Counted from the stretch's first letter, positions 27,768-37,879 are shown. The stretch is 64,000 nt of DNA from Candidatus Thiodiazotropha sp. LNASS1 (GCF_964212655.1 NZ_OZ156465.1:4154001-4218000), one strand, 5' to 3'. Notes: generated from the letters alone by a model not told the origin. A program made the numbers and translations.

Positions 27768-29002
27768 ATCAATATCCTCTGTGCTTCTTCAAGTGCTTGC
27801 AATAAGGCGTCAACATCCGATTCATCATTGTAAAGTGCAAGGCTGGCGCGGGTAGTGCCCATTAGACCAAGGAAACGCATCAGGGGTTCTGCGCAATGGT
27901 GTCCTCCACGTACAGCGATTCCGCGATCTGCAACTATTTGGCATAAGTCATGGGGATGGATGTTTGCCAGATCCATGGAGATCAGGCTGAGGCGCTCTTG
28001 CAGATCGCCGGGGCCGATCAACCGTACTCCGGGAAACAGACTTAAACCATCAAGCAGCTGGGCGGTTATTTGCTTTAAATGACTCTCCACCGCCGCCAGG
28101 TCAAGCTTCATCAGCCAGTTTGCGGCGGCAGCGAGGCCTACTGCCTGAGCTATCGGAGGTGTGCCCGGCTCAAATCGGGCAGGAATTTCGGCGGCTTCAA
28201 AGCTGTCGATCGTTACACTGTGAACCATGCCGCCGCCGCCGAATGGCGGCTTGAGGCATTCCAGTCTCTCGCGGCATCCCCAAAGCAGGCCTATACCCGT
28301 GGGGGCAAACATTTTGTGGCCTGAAAGTGCGTAGAAATCCACGCCTAAGGCATTGACATCGATGGGGCCGTGCTGCGCCATCTGGGCGCCGTCAAGCAAT
28401 ACGGCGGCATCCACCGAATGTGCAGCATCAATGATAAGTGCCAGATCGGTTATCGCACCGGTGACATTGGAGGCATGAGTGATCGCAACTAAACGGCAAC
28501 GGTCGGTCATCAGGCTGTCAAGCGATTTCATATCGATACGCCCGTCTGCAGCCAATGGCAAAAAACGTAACTGTATGCCTGTGCGTTGAGACAGAATTTG
28601 CCAGGGCAGCAGGTTACTGTGGTGTTCAGCCAATGAGAGCAGAATCTCGTCCCCCGCTTTCAAATCGGCTGCCATAGCATTAGCCAGAAGATTAATGGCG
28701 CCTGTTGTACCGGAACTGAAAATAATCTCAGATGCGTCATCTGTGCCCAAATAATGTGCCAGGGTGGTGCGGGCATGTTGGTACGCATCGGTAGCCGTTT
28801 CCGCCAGGGAATATATGCCTCGGGATATATTGGCGCGACATTCACGTTCATGCAGGTCTACCGCCTGAATGACAGCCTCGGGACACTGGGTTGTGGCCGC
28901 ATTATCCATATATCGAAGCTGCGGATGTGACGAGAATATAGGAAATTGCTTTTTTACTTCCGCGGGATCGAAAACCGGTGACTCAGGATTAGTCATTTGC
29001 AT
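27764..29002 (-). CDS. sufS: SufS-type cysteine desulfurase
   Basis: 412 residues, class V aminotransferase fold. The PLP lysine is in LSGHKMFAPTG (about residue 227) and the persulfide cysteine is in RGGHHCAEP (about residue 363), which is the class II (SufS/CsdA) signature. It removes sulfur from cysteine and passes it to a partner. Translationally coupled to the SufU-like gene. With a sulfur-requiring molybdenum hydroxylase and XdhC nearby, it could supply the sulfido ligand of the cofactor, as NifS4 does in Rhodobacter capsulatus; this is inference. An ATG two codons downstream is an alternative start. Confidence 0.9.
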   Translation of the reverse strand: MQMTNPESPVFDPAEVKKQFPIFSSHPQLRYMDNAATTQCPEAVIQAVDLHERECRANISRGIYSLAETATDAYQHARTTLAHYLGTDDASEIIFSSGTTGAINLLANAMAADLKAGDEILLSLAEHHSNLLPWQILSQRTGIQLRFLPLAADGRIDMKSLDSLMTDRCRLVAITHASNVTGAITDLALIIDAAHSVDAAVLLDGAQMAQHGPIDVNALGVDFYALSGHKMFAPTGIGLLWGCRERLECLKPPFGGGGMVHSVTIDSFEAAEIPARFEPGTPPIAQAVGLAAAANWLMKLDLAAVESHLKQITAQLLDGLSLFPGVRLIGPGDLQERLSLISMDLANIHPHDLCQIVADRGIAVRGGHHCAEPLMRFLGLMGTTRASLALYNDESDVDALLQALEEAQRILI

Positions 29003-29343
29003 ATCGGGTTGTTCCGCTCGTTGAGCAGGTTCATGTTGAATAAATCATACTGCTGGAATGGTTTTGACATAGATAAGCTCCGAACCCATTCTTTGAATTG
29101 TGTATGCAATTCGTACATTAAGTGATGTAAGTATGACGAAATATTAAGCGGTTAAAAAGAGAATCTTTCACTGCCGAATAGTGGCTTCCCTGTAATTGCG
29201 CTTACAGTCAATCAATCACTCTTCCAGGGGCAAGAACCGACAACTCTTGACGTTTCTAATATCTGCAACGAATTCCTTTTGTCAAGTGAATCGCTGGGAT
29301 GCAGGTAAGACCGGCGATCCGTCATTAATTCTGGGAGAGCCTA
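29003..29343. other. Divergent intergenic region, sufS / LLM oxidoreductase
   Basis: 341 nt without a gene between two divergent operons, moderately A/T-rich. A TTGACG at 29247 is followed by no good -10 at the right spacing. No palindrome or terminator stands out. It must carry the promoters for both sides. Confidence 0.5.
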
Positions 29344-30441
29344 ATGAGCGCAACCGTGAGCCCGAAGGTGGGTGTCATCTTTAAATCCTATGAACCCCTG
29401 TCATCGATGCAGGCCTACGCGCGACAGACTGAAGCATCAAATATGAATGGTGGTTTCTGGATAGCAGAAGCCTACCACTGGTTTCGCCAATATGGGCTGG
29501 AGGCGAGAGGCTGTTTTACCACCTTGGCGGCAGTCTCGATGGTGACAGAAAAGATTCCCGTCGGATTGGGTATTACATCGCCGTATATGCGACACCCTAC
29601 CATTCAGGCCTCCGAGGCTGCTGCTATTGATGAGTTGTCGAATGGGCGCTTCATAATGGGCATAGGTGTCGGCAAAGTGGGTATTGAATATCTGGAATAC
29701 GATACCGATGTCATGAAACCGGTCCCTGTTCATCGTGAATCGATAGAAATTATGCGCAAGGTTTGGAGCGGCGAAGAGTATGCCTATGAAGGCAAGCTTT
29801 TCAAATCATCAATGCCTCAATATGACAGGGCTGCTGACGGATTGCGCACAGAAATACCGATCTATGTCGGTGCGACAGGGCCTTTTATGCAGAAGCTGTC
29901 GGGTAAGGAGAGCAACGGCATGTTGCTGGCAGGTCTGACATCACCCGCATTTGTCAGGTATGCCATCGATAATATGCAGCAGGGCGCAAAGGCGGTTAAC
30001 CGCACAATACCAACGGATTTCCCTGTGGGCGGTGTTATTCTCTGTTCATGCTCGGAAGATGGTGACAAGGCCCGTGATGCAACCCGCAGTTACACCGGCA
30101 CCTATATTGTCAACAAGATCCGGAACATCAAAAACGATGTCATCTTGGCTGGGTCCGGATTACCGGATTCCGCCTGGGATCCATTCCGAAAAGCGATTGC
30201 AGAAGGCACGCAGGATAATGTCACGCATCTGGTAACAGACGAGATGATGCGTAATTTTACAGTTATCTCGGGTAATCCCGATGATTGTCTGGAGATCACC
30301 CAGGAGTTGGTTGATGCCGGCTTGAACCTTCCTTTGTTGGAGGTAGTCGGTGATGATGAGGAGGATAACCTCGAGACCATTCGCCTGATGGGCGAGCATG
30401 TTGTGCCGAGGTTGCAGCCGGGTCCCTCTGCCGCTGGTTGA
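29344..30441 (+). CDS. LLM-class flavin/deazaflavin-dependent oxidoreductase, Mer-like
   Basis: 365 residues of the luciferase-like TIM-barrel family. VPVGLGITSPYMRHP-type and ELSNGRFIMGIG motifs (about residues 70-110) place it near the methylene-tetrahydromethanopterin-reductase (Mer)-like branch, many members of which use F420 rather than FMN. GGGAG precedes the ATG. Three genes downstream lies an FO synthase, so a deazaflavin cofactor is plausible. The reaction could be a hydride transfer or a monooxygenation; the sequence alone does not decide. It is the first gene of a seven-gene run on the plus strand. Confidence 0.85.
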   Translation: MSATVSPKVGVIFKSYEPLSSMQAYARQTEASNMNGGFWIAEAYHWFRQYGLEARGCFTTLAAVSMVTEKIPVGLGITSPYMRHPTIQASEAAAIDELSNGRFIMGIGVGKVGIEYLEYDTDVMKPVPVHRESIEIMRKVWSGEEYAYEGKLFKSSMPQYDRAADGLRTEIPIYVGATGPFMQKLSGKESNGMLLAGLTSPAFVRYAIDNMQQGAKAVNRTIPTDFPVGGVILCSCSEDGDKARDATRSYTGTYIVNKIRNIKNDVILAGSGLPDSAWDPFRKAIAEGTQDNVTHLVTDEMMRNFTVISGNPDDCLEITQELVDAGLNLPLLEVVGDDEEDNLETIRLMGEHVVPRLQPGPSAAG

Positions 30442-30679
30442 TCAGTCAATCATTTTCATAGCCTATGCAATTAATTGTAACAGCCGGACAAAGACAATAC
30501 CGGAGCAATGCCGGGTTCATTTTCCAGCTCCGGATTTGTCGGGAACCAGCGAAGTCCCGGTATAAATGTGCGGTACAGATGGTCGATTGCTTGGCATGAG
30601 TCATTAGTGTTGTTTGTCAATAACACGGGAATTCTTCAGCGGCGTTTTATCCCTGAAGTAGCTCGAGGTATATCGAATC

Positions 30680-31597
30680 ATGAAGCTCGCAAGTATCAGA
30701 ATTAAATCAAGCGGCAAACAGACAATTGCTGTTGTATTGGATGGTGTCTATCTCGATCTCCATCAAGCGAGCAACGGTGATTTACCTGATTCAATGATTG
30801 CTTTTTTGGAACAGGGGGCAGTCGCAATGACGGCTGCATGGTCAATTGCGCAAGAGGGCGGCACTGCACAATCTGCAATATATGATGCATCGGATGTGGA
30901 ACTGCTCGCGCCTGTACCGAAGCCAGGCAAGATCATGCATACCTCATGTAACTTCTCCGATCATTTGTCTGAGCTGACAACCTGGGATGAACCGGAATGG
31001 CAATCACATAACTGGGGTGATTTTCACTTTGAACATCCCACTGGATTCCTGGAGGCGCCTTCGTCAGTGGTACCCAGTCATGCCAAGGTAAAGATTCCTC
31101 ATTTCACCAAGCAGCTCGACTACGAGATCGAGGTGGGCATTCTGATCGGTAAGGAAGCATTTCGTGTAAAGAAAGAAGATGCTTTGGATTATGTTGCAGG
31201 ACTGACAATTTTCAACGATCTTTCCGCCCGCGATATCCAAGCCAGGGAGCACTCCAACAAGGTCATCCTGTTGGGGAAGAGTTTTGACGGTTCCTGTCCG
31301 CTCGGTCCCTACTTGGTCACGATGGACGAAGTCGGTGAGTGTGATGACCTGAAGATGGTTCTGACACTCAATGGTGAGCAGAGGCAAAGCTCCAGCACTG
31401 CGAATATGGTTTACAAGGTTGCTGACTTAGTGGCTTGGTGGTCAAACACGACTCTTCAGCCAGGCGATCTTATCACGACTGGCAGCCCTCCTGGAGTAAT
31501 AGCCGGAATGAAAAATCCTGTCTATCTGAAACCCGGTGACAGGATCGATTGCAATATCGAGAAACTCGGTACGCTGACAACATTTATCGACAGTTAG
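30680..31597 (+). CDS. Fumarylacetoacetate hydrolase (FAH) family protein
   Basis: 305 residues with the FAH C-terminal fold: QLDYEIEVGILIGKEAF (two acidic metal ligands, about residue 150), TIFNDLSARDIQ (third ligand, about 180) and the late GDLITTGSPPG. Family members cleave or decarboxylate 2-oxo- or 1,3-dicarbonyl acids with a divalent metal. In this run it would act on a ring-opened product. It is 238 nt after the LLM gene (30442-30679, no gene seen), so it may have its own promoter, and 42 nt before the M20 gene. Confidence 0.88.
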   Translation: MKLASIRIKSSGKQTIAVVLDGVYLDLHQASNGDLPDSMIAFLEQGAVAMTAAWSIAQEGGTAQSAIYDASDVELLAPVPKPGKIMHTSCNFSDHLSELTTWDEPEWQSHNWGDFHFEHPTGFLEAPSSVVPSHAKVKIPHFTKQLDYEIEVGILIGKEAFRVKKEDALDYVAGLTIFNDLSARDIQAREHSNKVILLGKSFDGSCPLGPYLVTMDEVGECDDLKMVLTLNGEQRQSSSTANMVYKVADLVAWWSNTTLQPGDLITTGSPPGVIAGMKNPVYLKPGDRIDCNIEKLGTLTTFIDS

Positions 31598-31639
31598 TGA
31601 TCTGCACTGTCCGTAATGAGAACACAATAGAGAATTGAT

Positions 31640-32908
31640 GTGACTACAGTGAATTCAAACTTAATAGCCAAAGCGATCGATCAGATTGACCGTGACCGGT
31701 TGGTACAACTGGTTATCGATTTGACCAATATCCCCAGCCCTACCGGTTATGAAGGTGACATGGCGCGCGCGGTACATGAAGTACTTGAGGGCTCGGGTTT
31801 TGATGCCACCCTGCAACCAATCGGTGATGAGCGCTATAACGCAGTAGGGCGATTACGTGGGGCGGGAGGTGGCAAGTCGATTATGTTTAACGGCCATCTG
31901 GATACTTCATTCGGTCCTGAGCAGGCCCATCGGGGTATCGGTTATGAGTGTAAGGGTACGCTGATTGACGACGAATGGATCTATGGTATGGGCACCTTCA
32001 ACATGAAGAGTGCGATGGCTACCTATGTAGTGGCGACGGAGTCAATTCGTAAGGCCGGTATTCGGCTGGGTGGCGATGTAGTAATCGCAGGTGTTGCCGG
32101 CGAGATTGAAAAATCACCGGTCAATGACTTCGAGGGCCGTAAGTACCAGGGCTATGGTGTCGGCACCAAGTATGCGATCACGCATGGCGCAGTAGCGGAT
32201 TTTTGCATACTGGGAGAGCCGACCAACATGATGTTGATTCCACGTCATTGTGGTACCACCTGGATCAAGATCACCGTGCCTGGGCACTTGATACACACTG
32301 CATGGTCGGACGTGGATAAAAACGCCATCAATAAAAGCCGGGTGATACTGGATGCCATTCATGAATGGATACCGGACTACGTGGCCCGAAATCAGCTTGG
32401 TGATTTCCATCCCCGCGTCAATGTCTCCGCTATCGAGGGTGGCTGGCCCTGGCGTGGTGCTCGCACACCGGATGGTTGTTCGATATACATGGATGTGCGG
32501 ACCCTGCCCGATGCATTGCCGGTACAGGCTTATAATGAGGTGCGTGATTTGGTCAATGAACAGATCAAAGCAAATCCGCAACTCGAAGGCACCAAGGTCG
32601 ATGTGTTCGTTTCTGCACCAGGCACATCAATAGCGGATGACCATGAACTGGTTCAGACCGTTATCGAAGCCCATAGAAATCAGCTGGGTGAAGCACCCAA
32701 GATGGGTATAGAAACCTGGTATAGCGATGCAGCACATATGAATCGCTATGGCATCCCTACCGTAAATTATGGTTCCGCCGGTCGAATTAGAACAGGTGGC
32801 GGTGGTTTTTCCACACATCAGGGAGAGCATGTTCATATTGGTGACATGGTGGACATCATCAAGGTTTATATCGAGATCTTGCTGCGCCAGTGTGGTGTAG
32901 TCGATTAA
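31640..32908 (+). CDS. M20-family metallohydrolase (ArgE/DapE-like)
   Basis: 422 residues from a GTG start (the overlapping ATG at 31638 is followed at once by TGA). The catalytic core shows NGHLDTS (first His/Asp), then GMGTFNMK, where the usual metal-bridging Asp of GxGxxDMK is Asn, and GEIEKSP in place of the usual EE pair. A lid domain lies at about 200-310. I believe a subgroup of M20 proteins shares the Asn, so it need not mean loss of activity. Expected reaction: hydrolysis of an N-acyl or amide bond. FbiC begins 8 nt after its stop. Confidence 0.85.
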   Translation: MTTVNSNLIAKAIDQIDRDRLVQLVIDLTNIPSPTGYEGDMARAVHEVLEGSGFDATLQPIGDERYNAVGRLRGAGGGKSIMFNGHLDTSFGPEQAHRGIGYECKGTLIDDEWIYGMGTFNMKSAMATYVVATESIRKAGIRLGGDVVIAGVAGEIEKSPVNDFEGRKYQGYGVGTKYAITHGAVADFCILGEPTNMMLIPRHCGTTWIKITVPGHLIHTAWSDVDKNAINKSRVILDAIHEWIPDYVARNQLGDFHPRVNVSAIEGGWPWRGARTPDGCSIYMDVRTLPDALPVQAYNEVRDLVNEQIKANPQLEGTKVDVFVSAPGTSIADDHELVQTVIEAHRNQLGEAPKMGIETWYSDAAHMNRYGIPTVNYGSAGRIRTGGGGFSTHQGEHVHIGDMVDIIKVYIEILLRQCGVVD

Positions 32909-32915
32909 TACGAAT

Positions 32916-35315
32916 ATGACCCATTCCACGGCCATTGTTTCGAAAGCGCTACAGGGAGCCGTGTTGTCAGATGAGGAGGCGCTACTGCTTTCTGATTACA
33001 AGGATCTGAGCCATTTGGTAAATACCGCGGCGGCGATACGGGACCGGGGTCATGGGTCCGTAGTCACCTATTCACCCAAGGTATTCATTCCGTTGACCAA
33101 GCTCTGCAGGGATGTCTGTCATTATTGCACTTTCGCTGAAACACCGAAGCGTTTCAAACACGTTTACCTGCAGCCTGACGAAGTGCTCGAGATTGCTGAA
33201 CAAGGTGTACGGGCCGGTTGTCATGAAGCGCTGTTCACCCTGGGCGACAAACCTGAATTGAGATACCGATTGGCGGCCAGCGAGCTGCGGTCGCTGGGTC
33301 ATCACTCAACCATCTCCTATCTTGCTGAGATGGCGCAAAGGGTATTTGATCAGACTGGCCTTTTACCTCATGTGAATGCCGGTGTCATGGATAAAGCGGA
33401 CTTGCGGAAATTACGTGAAGTGTCTGTTTCCCAGGGTTTGATGTTGGAAAGCAGCTCTCTGCGACTGCTCGAGCCAGGCGCTCCCCATTATGGATCACCT
33501 GACAAGGTACCTTTCAGGAGACTAAAGACTATCGATGATGCCGGTGATATGGGTATTCCCTTTACTTCCGGTATCCTGGTCGGCATCGGTGAAACCCGGC
33601 AGGAGAGGATCGAGTCACTGTTGACGCTTAGAGCTCTGGCTGAATCGAGGGGGCATCTGCAAGAGATCATCATCCAAAATTTCCGGGCCAAACCCGGTAC
33701 CAAGATGGCTGACTCGCCTGAGCCTGGTCTTGATGATTTACTTTGGACCATTGCCGTAGCGCGGATCATTTTCGGCGCCAAGGCAAACATCCAGGCGCCG
33801 CCGAATCTGTCACCCGGTTCCTTGGGTGATTTGCTGGCGGCAGGTATTAATGACTGGGGTGGTGTGTCACCGGTTACCAGTGATCATGTCAATCCCGAAG
33901 CGCCATGGCCACAACGGCAGATACTTGCACATGTAACTGAGGCACAGGGCATGCACCTGCAGCCTAGGTTGGCGCTCTATCCTGAATATGTCTCACGGAT
34001 GACTGAATGGGTCGATGCTGGATTTCATCAAGCCTTATTGAGACTGGTCGATGCATCCGGTTTTCCAAGAACCGATAATTGGTTTGCAGGAGACGATGAA
34101 CCTATTCCGAAATATACGCTTGGACCCACTGGTGAATATCGTGGTTTTTCAAGCAATGTCTTTCGTATTGCGATGCAGGCTGCCAGTGGGAAGCGGTTGG
34201 GTGAAACCGAGATAGCAGCGATGTTTGAAGCGCGTGGCAGGGATCGGGAAATGCTTTGCGCCATTGCGGATGAGCTGCGTGAATCGACAGTGGGGAATAC
34301 CGTCAGTTACGTTGTGACCCGGAACATCAACTATACCAATGTTTGTGGTTTTCGCTGTGGTTTCTGCGCTTTTTCCAAGTGCCGCTCGAACAATGAACCT
34401 ACATACGATCTGAAATTGACTGAGATACAGGCACATGTCAATGATGCCTGGCATCGGGGCGCGGTAGAGGTCTGTCTGCAAGGCGGCATTCATCCCAAGT
34501 ATACAGGTGCAACCTATCTTAGGATATGCCAAGCGATCAAGGCGGTTCAACCCGATATCCATATTCATGCCTTTTCACCGCTTGAGATCATGCAAGGCGC
34601 GAGGACGCTCGGTATTTCACCCGGGCATATGCTCGCTGAACTCAAAGTGGCAGGTCTGTCATCCCTGCCCGGGACCGCAGCTGAGATTCTGGATGACGAA
34701 GTACGAAATATCATCTGCCAGGATAAGCTGAATACCGAGCAATGGCTTGAAGTCATGAAGGCCGCCCATGGCATGGGACTGCGCAGCACGGCAACCATTA
34801 TGTTCGGTCATGTCGATCGGCCGATACATTGGGCGCGCCATTTGTTGCATGTCAGGGACCTGCAGGCGGAAACCGGTGGATTTACCGAATTCGTGCCGTT
34901 GCCTTTCGTACATATGGGGGCTCCGATCTATCGCCGGGGCGAGTCGCGTAAAGGTCCCACCTTCCGCGAGGCGCTGTTGATGCACTCGATCGCGAGGCTG
35001 GTTCTCTATCCCCATATCACCAATATTCAGACATCCTGGGCGAAAATGGGCAGAAACGGCGCCTTGGCCTGTCTCCAGGCGGGAGCAAACGACCTGGGAG
35101 GGACCCTGATGAGTGAAAGCATAAGTCGTGCTGCGGGTGCGAGTCATGGACAGGAATTGCCGCCTGATGAGATGGAGCAGCTTATCGCCTCGATCAACAG
35201 GCCTGCTCGCCAACGCAATACTCTGTATGGGGCTGTGGCCCCGGATCGCATCAGTGCATCAATGGCAGTCAAGGTGCAGGCGTTTGCGGCATTGGGGCAA
35301 CCCTATACATTATGA
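32916..35315 (+). CDS. fbiC: Bifunctional FO synthase (CofG-CofH fusion)
   Basis: 799 residues with two radical-SAM domains. The N-terminal (CofG-like) half binds its cluster through CRDVCHYC (C64, C68, C71). The C-terminal (CofH-like) half uses CGFRCGFC (C477, C481, C484), preceded by the CofH hallmark RNINYTNVC. Together they join tyrosine to 5-amino-6-ribitylaminouracil and close the ring to give FO, the deazaflavin chromophore of F420. The fused form is typical of actinobacteria and of proteobacteria thought to have acquired F420 synthesis by transfer. No cofC, cofD or cofE is in the window. It sits inside a catabolic-looking gene run next to a Mer-like oxidoreductase. Confidence 0.93.
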   Translation: MTHSTAIVSKALQGAVLSDEEALLLSDYKDLSHLVNTAAAIRDRGHGSVVTYSPKVFIPLTKLCRDVCHYCTFAETPKRFKHVYLQPDEVLEIAEQGVRAGCHEALFTLGDKPELRYRLAASELRSLGHHSTISYLAEMAQRVFDQTGLLPHVNAGVMDKADLRKLREVSVSQGLMLESSSLRLLEPGAPHYGSPDKVPFRRLKTIDDAGDMGIPFTSGILVGIGETRQERIESLLTLRALAESRGHLQEIIIQNFRAKPGTKMADSPEPGLDDLLWTIAVARIIFGAKANIQAPPNLSPGSLGDLLAAGINDWGGVSPVTSDHVNPEAPWPQRQILAHVTEAQGMHLQPRLALYPEYVSRMTEWVDAGFHQALLRLVDASGFPRTDNWFAGDDEPIPKYTLGPTGEYRGFSSNVFRIAMQAASGKRLGETEIAAMFEARGRDREMLCAIADELRESTVGNTVSYVVTRNINYTNVCGFRCGFCAFSKCRSNNEPTYDLKLTEIQAHVNDAWHRGAVEVCLQGGIHPKYTGATYLRICQAIKAVQPDIHIHAFSPLEIMQGARTLGISPGHMLAELKVAGLSSLPGTAAEILDDEVRNIICQDKLNTEQWLEVMKAAHGMGLRSTATIMFGHVDRPIHWARHLLHVRDLQAETGGFTEFVPLPFVHMGAPIYRRGESRKGPTFREALLMHSIARLVLYPHITNIQTSWAKMGRNGALACLQAGANDLGGTLMSESISRAAGASHGQELPPDEMEQLIASINRPARQRNTLYGAVAPDRISASMAVKVQAFAALGQPYTL

Positions 35316-35362
35316 AATATTGGCGTGGACTTACTGATGTCTAACCAGCACGGTGATTGATC

Positions 35363-36238
35363 ATGACCAGACCCGAAGATCGTTTTGAATTCACTGCCAT
35401 GCCGCACCGACCCAAGTGGCAACTGCCGGAAGGCAAGAGAGTAGCGGTATATACCGTGGTGAACGTTGAGGAATGGGATATCGAAAAACCCATCGCCCGG
35501 GAATACGTCACACCACCGGCGGGTGTGGTCACCGTGCCCAATATACCGAATTGGGCCTGGCATGAGTATGGCATGCGGGTTGGGATTTGGCGTCTCATGG
35601 AGGCGCTCGGTAAACGCAACCTAATGGCGAGTGCCGCAATCAACGCGCGCGTTTGCGAGGGTAGTGGAGAACCGGTTGCAAGGGCCCTGTGTGATGCCGG
35701 TTGGGCCTTGATGGGGCATGGATATTCTCAGGCCGCATTGCATATCGTGCCCGACCAGTATGAAGTCATCGCAAAATCATTCAAGCTGCTGCGCGATTTC
35801 AGCGGTAAGGCGCCGAAGGGGTGGCTTGGCCCGGGATTACATGAAAAGCTGGACAGCCTCGATATCCTTTCCGAGGTCGGTTTTAAGTTTGTGTGTGATT
35901 TTCCGATGGATGAACAACCGGTGGCGATGCATACTTCATCCGGGCCTATCGTAGCTATGCCCTATACCTTGGAGTTGAGTGACCTGCCGATGATGGTCGT
36001 ACACCAGCACCAATCCCGGGTATGGCTCGACAGGGTCATTGATCAGTTCGACCGGCTTTATGCGGAAGGTGCCGAACAGCCGCGTGTCATGTCCATGAGT
36101 GTGCATCCGTACATCATGGGAGTGCCTCATCGTATCAAGTATTTTGAGGCGGGGTATGACTACATGAAAAAGCACTCTGACGTGTGGTTCACCACGGCAG
36201 AGGAGATCTATGACTGGTTCATGAGCAATCCTCAATAG
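35363..36238 (+). CDS. Polysaccharide-deacetylase-fold hydrolase, PuuE/cyclic imidase-like
   Basis: 291 residues from the ATG at 35363 (a TTG two codons earlier is in frame). NodB-type fold with the altered metal motif seen in allantoinase PuuE and cyclic imide hydrolases: TPPAGVVTVPN near the start, GHGYSQ (about residue 120), KGWLGPGL and a late MSVHPYIMG with the conserved His. These enzymes open cyclic amides or imides rather than deacetylate sugars; there is no signal peptide. It suggests that a cyclic amide is an intermediate in this gene run. Confidence 0.82.
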   Translation: MTRPEDRFEFTAMPHRPKWQLPEGKRVAVYTVVNVEEWDIEKPIAREYVTPPAGVVTVPNIPNWAWHEYGMRVGIWRLMEALGKRNLMASAAINARVCEGSGEPVARALCDAGWALMGHGYSQAALHIVPDQYEVIAKSFKLLRDFSGKAPKGWLGPGLHEKLDSLDILSEVGFKFVCDFPMDEQPVAMHTSSGPIVAMPYTLELSDLPMMVVHQHQSRVWLDRVIDQFDRLYAEGAEQPRVMSMSVHPYIMGVPHRIKYFEAGYDYMKKHSDVWFTTAEEIYDWFMSNPQ

Positions 36239-36291
36239 CGCATTCAGGAACTATCCGGAAAGACGACTGCCTGGCGCTTATTTTGCTGAGT

Positions 36292-36317
36292 ATTGGATTA
36301 GTGTTAACAGGCTCTAG
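36292..36317 (+). repeat. Solo right end of the MITE family
   Basis: 36292-36313 match the right inverted end of the 54-kb MITE at 21 of 22 positions (final C changed to T), followed by CTAG (36314-36317), the same target motif. No matching left end is found between it and the stop of the deacetylase-like gene 53 nt upstream, so this is a remnant. The remainder of the 238-nt gap to the next gene shows no gene. Confidence 0.7.
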
Positions 36318-36476
36318 GCTGTTTCAGTGCGGTCGTTGTCGCTGACAGTCAAACCCCGGGCATCGATAGGCAAGATGCCTGTAGAGGCTAAACCCTAGAA
36401 TCAAGCCATCACCCAAGCGTTCAGCCCGGAGGTGGCTGCTCGCACATTTTCTCTTATATCCTCAGGGCGGCCAGTG

Positions 36477-37673
36477 ATGAGCTTACAGATTCCCAATGAC
36501 AAGATATGGATTAGCGAACTGAATAAAGACGAGACAGTCCGTGGCGGATTTGATCGTGATCGCACCGTTCGTTTTTACGATACAACCTTGCGTGATGGCG
36601 AGCAGGCGATTGGTGTGGTGTTTAATCCGGATGAAAAATTTGAGATTGCCCGCACATTGTCTGAGCTGGGCGTGGGACGTATCGAGTCGGGTTTCCCTAA
36701 GGTTTCTGCCGAGGACACCGAAGCGGTCAAGCGTATCCTGGAAGCGGATTTAACCTCGGAAATATGGGGATTCGCCCGATGTGTCATCAGTGATATCGAT
36801 GCGCATATTGAGCTGGGGACGAAACAGGTATTGGTGGAGATTTCCACCAGCGATCTCAAAATGCAGGCTTATGGTTTTGATCGTAAAAAGGTCATGGAAC
36901 GTTTGACCAATGCAGTCAAACATGCCAGGGATAACAGCCTCAGGGTTAATTTTTTTGCTGTTGACGCAACCCGGTCAGATACGGGTTTTCTGAAAGATGT
37001 CTACTCTACGGCGATAGAGACCGGTGCGGAAGAGATCTCGGTAGTCGATACCATTGGCGCCTGTGCACCCGAGGCTGTGGAAGCCCTGATTCATGATATC
37101 GCCAGTCATGTCGGGCCCGGAATCCCTATCCATTGGCATGGGCATAACGACTTCGGTCTCGCCACAGCTTCTGCCATTGCTGCGGTAAGGGGTGGCGCTA
37201 CATGGATCCAGGGCACAGTGAATGGTATGGGAGAACGGGCCGGCAATGCGGATATTTGCGAAGTGGCCCTGGCATTGCAATGTCTGTATGACATGCCGGT
37301 GGAACTGGATTTGACCAAGGCGAGGGATGCATCGCGGGTGGTCAAGCAGGCCGGAGGCTACCAGGTGGATGGATGGAAGCCTGTGGTGGGCGAGAACCTG
37401 TATATCAGGGAGAGTGGCGCAGTAGCAAGTCAGTTCCATATACCGCAGGCAATAGAACCATACTCGGCAGATATCGTTGCCGCTGAGCGCGGCATCGTGC
37501 TGGGTAAAAAAAGCGGCCTGGCAAGTATTCAGTTGAAGGCTGAAGAACTCAATCTATCGGTTTCCGAGGAACGTTATCCAACCATTTTAGCAGCGATTAA
37601 GTTGCTGGCCACGTCGGAGGAAAGGCTGGTTAGTGACGAAGAATTCCGGCAGATAGTTGCCCGCAGTCAGTGA
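36477..37673 (+). CDS. Homocitrate/isopropylmalate synthase-like acyltransferase (HMGL-like)
   Basis: 398 residues from the ATG at 36477. The HMGL-like TIM barrel carries [12 protein letters not shown] (metal and substrate site, about residue 32), the HGHNDFG motif that supplies metal histidines (about residue 222) and [12 protein letters not shown]. Members condense acetyl-CoA with a 2-oxo acid (homocitrate, isopropylmalate, citramalate), and a few cleave. The C-terminal LeuA-type allosteric domain is missing, as in homocitrate synthases (NifV-like length). No nif or lysine genes are near, so a role in the adjacent pathway is more likely. Confidence 0.85.
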   Translation: MSLQIPNDKIWISELNKDETVRGGFDRDRTVRFYDTTLRDGEQAIGVVFNPDEKFEIARTLSELGVGRIESGFPKVSAEDTEAVKRILEADLTSEIWGFARCVISDIDAHIELGTKQVLVEISTSDLKMQAYGFDRKKVMERLTNAVKHARDNSLRVNFFAVDATRSDTGFLKDVYSTAIETGAEEISVVDTIGACAPEAVEALIHDIASHVGPGIPIHWHGHNDFGLATASAIAAVRGGATWIQGTVNGMGERAGNADICEVALALQCLYDMPVELDLTKARDASRVVKQAGGYQVDGWKPVVGENLYIRESGAVASQFHIPQAIEPYSADIVAAERGIVLGKKSGLASIQLKAEELNLSVSEERYPTILAAIKLLATSEERLVSDEEFRQIVARSQ

Positions 37674-37879
37674 ACGGGCAGAGGTCATCAATTTATACAG
37701 AATCGTCCAGTCCACGAGGATTTCGGGTGGTATGCCGAATTATGCGCTTGGTTGCCTGCAGTGGTACAAGCGATGGCGGCCCCTGACCGACAACCATCAG
37801 GATACTCACGGAGTGAGTGGACTGCTCTGCATCGTCACCTATCCATTGCTTTGGTTAACATAAAACAGTAGAGGATCTT

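Noticed and set aside
29247-29275. TTGACG as a -35 for the LLM gene
   Set aside because: No acceptable -10 hexamer lies 16-19 nt downstream.
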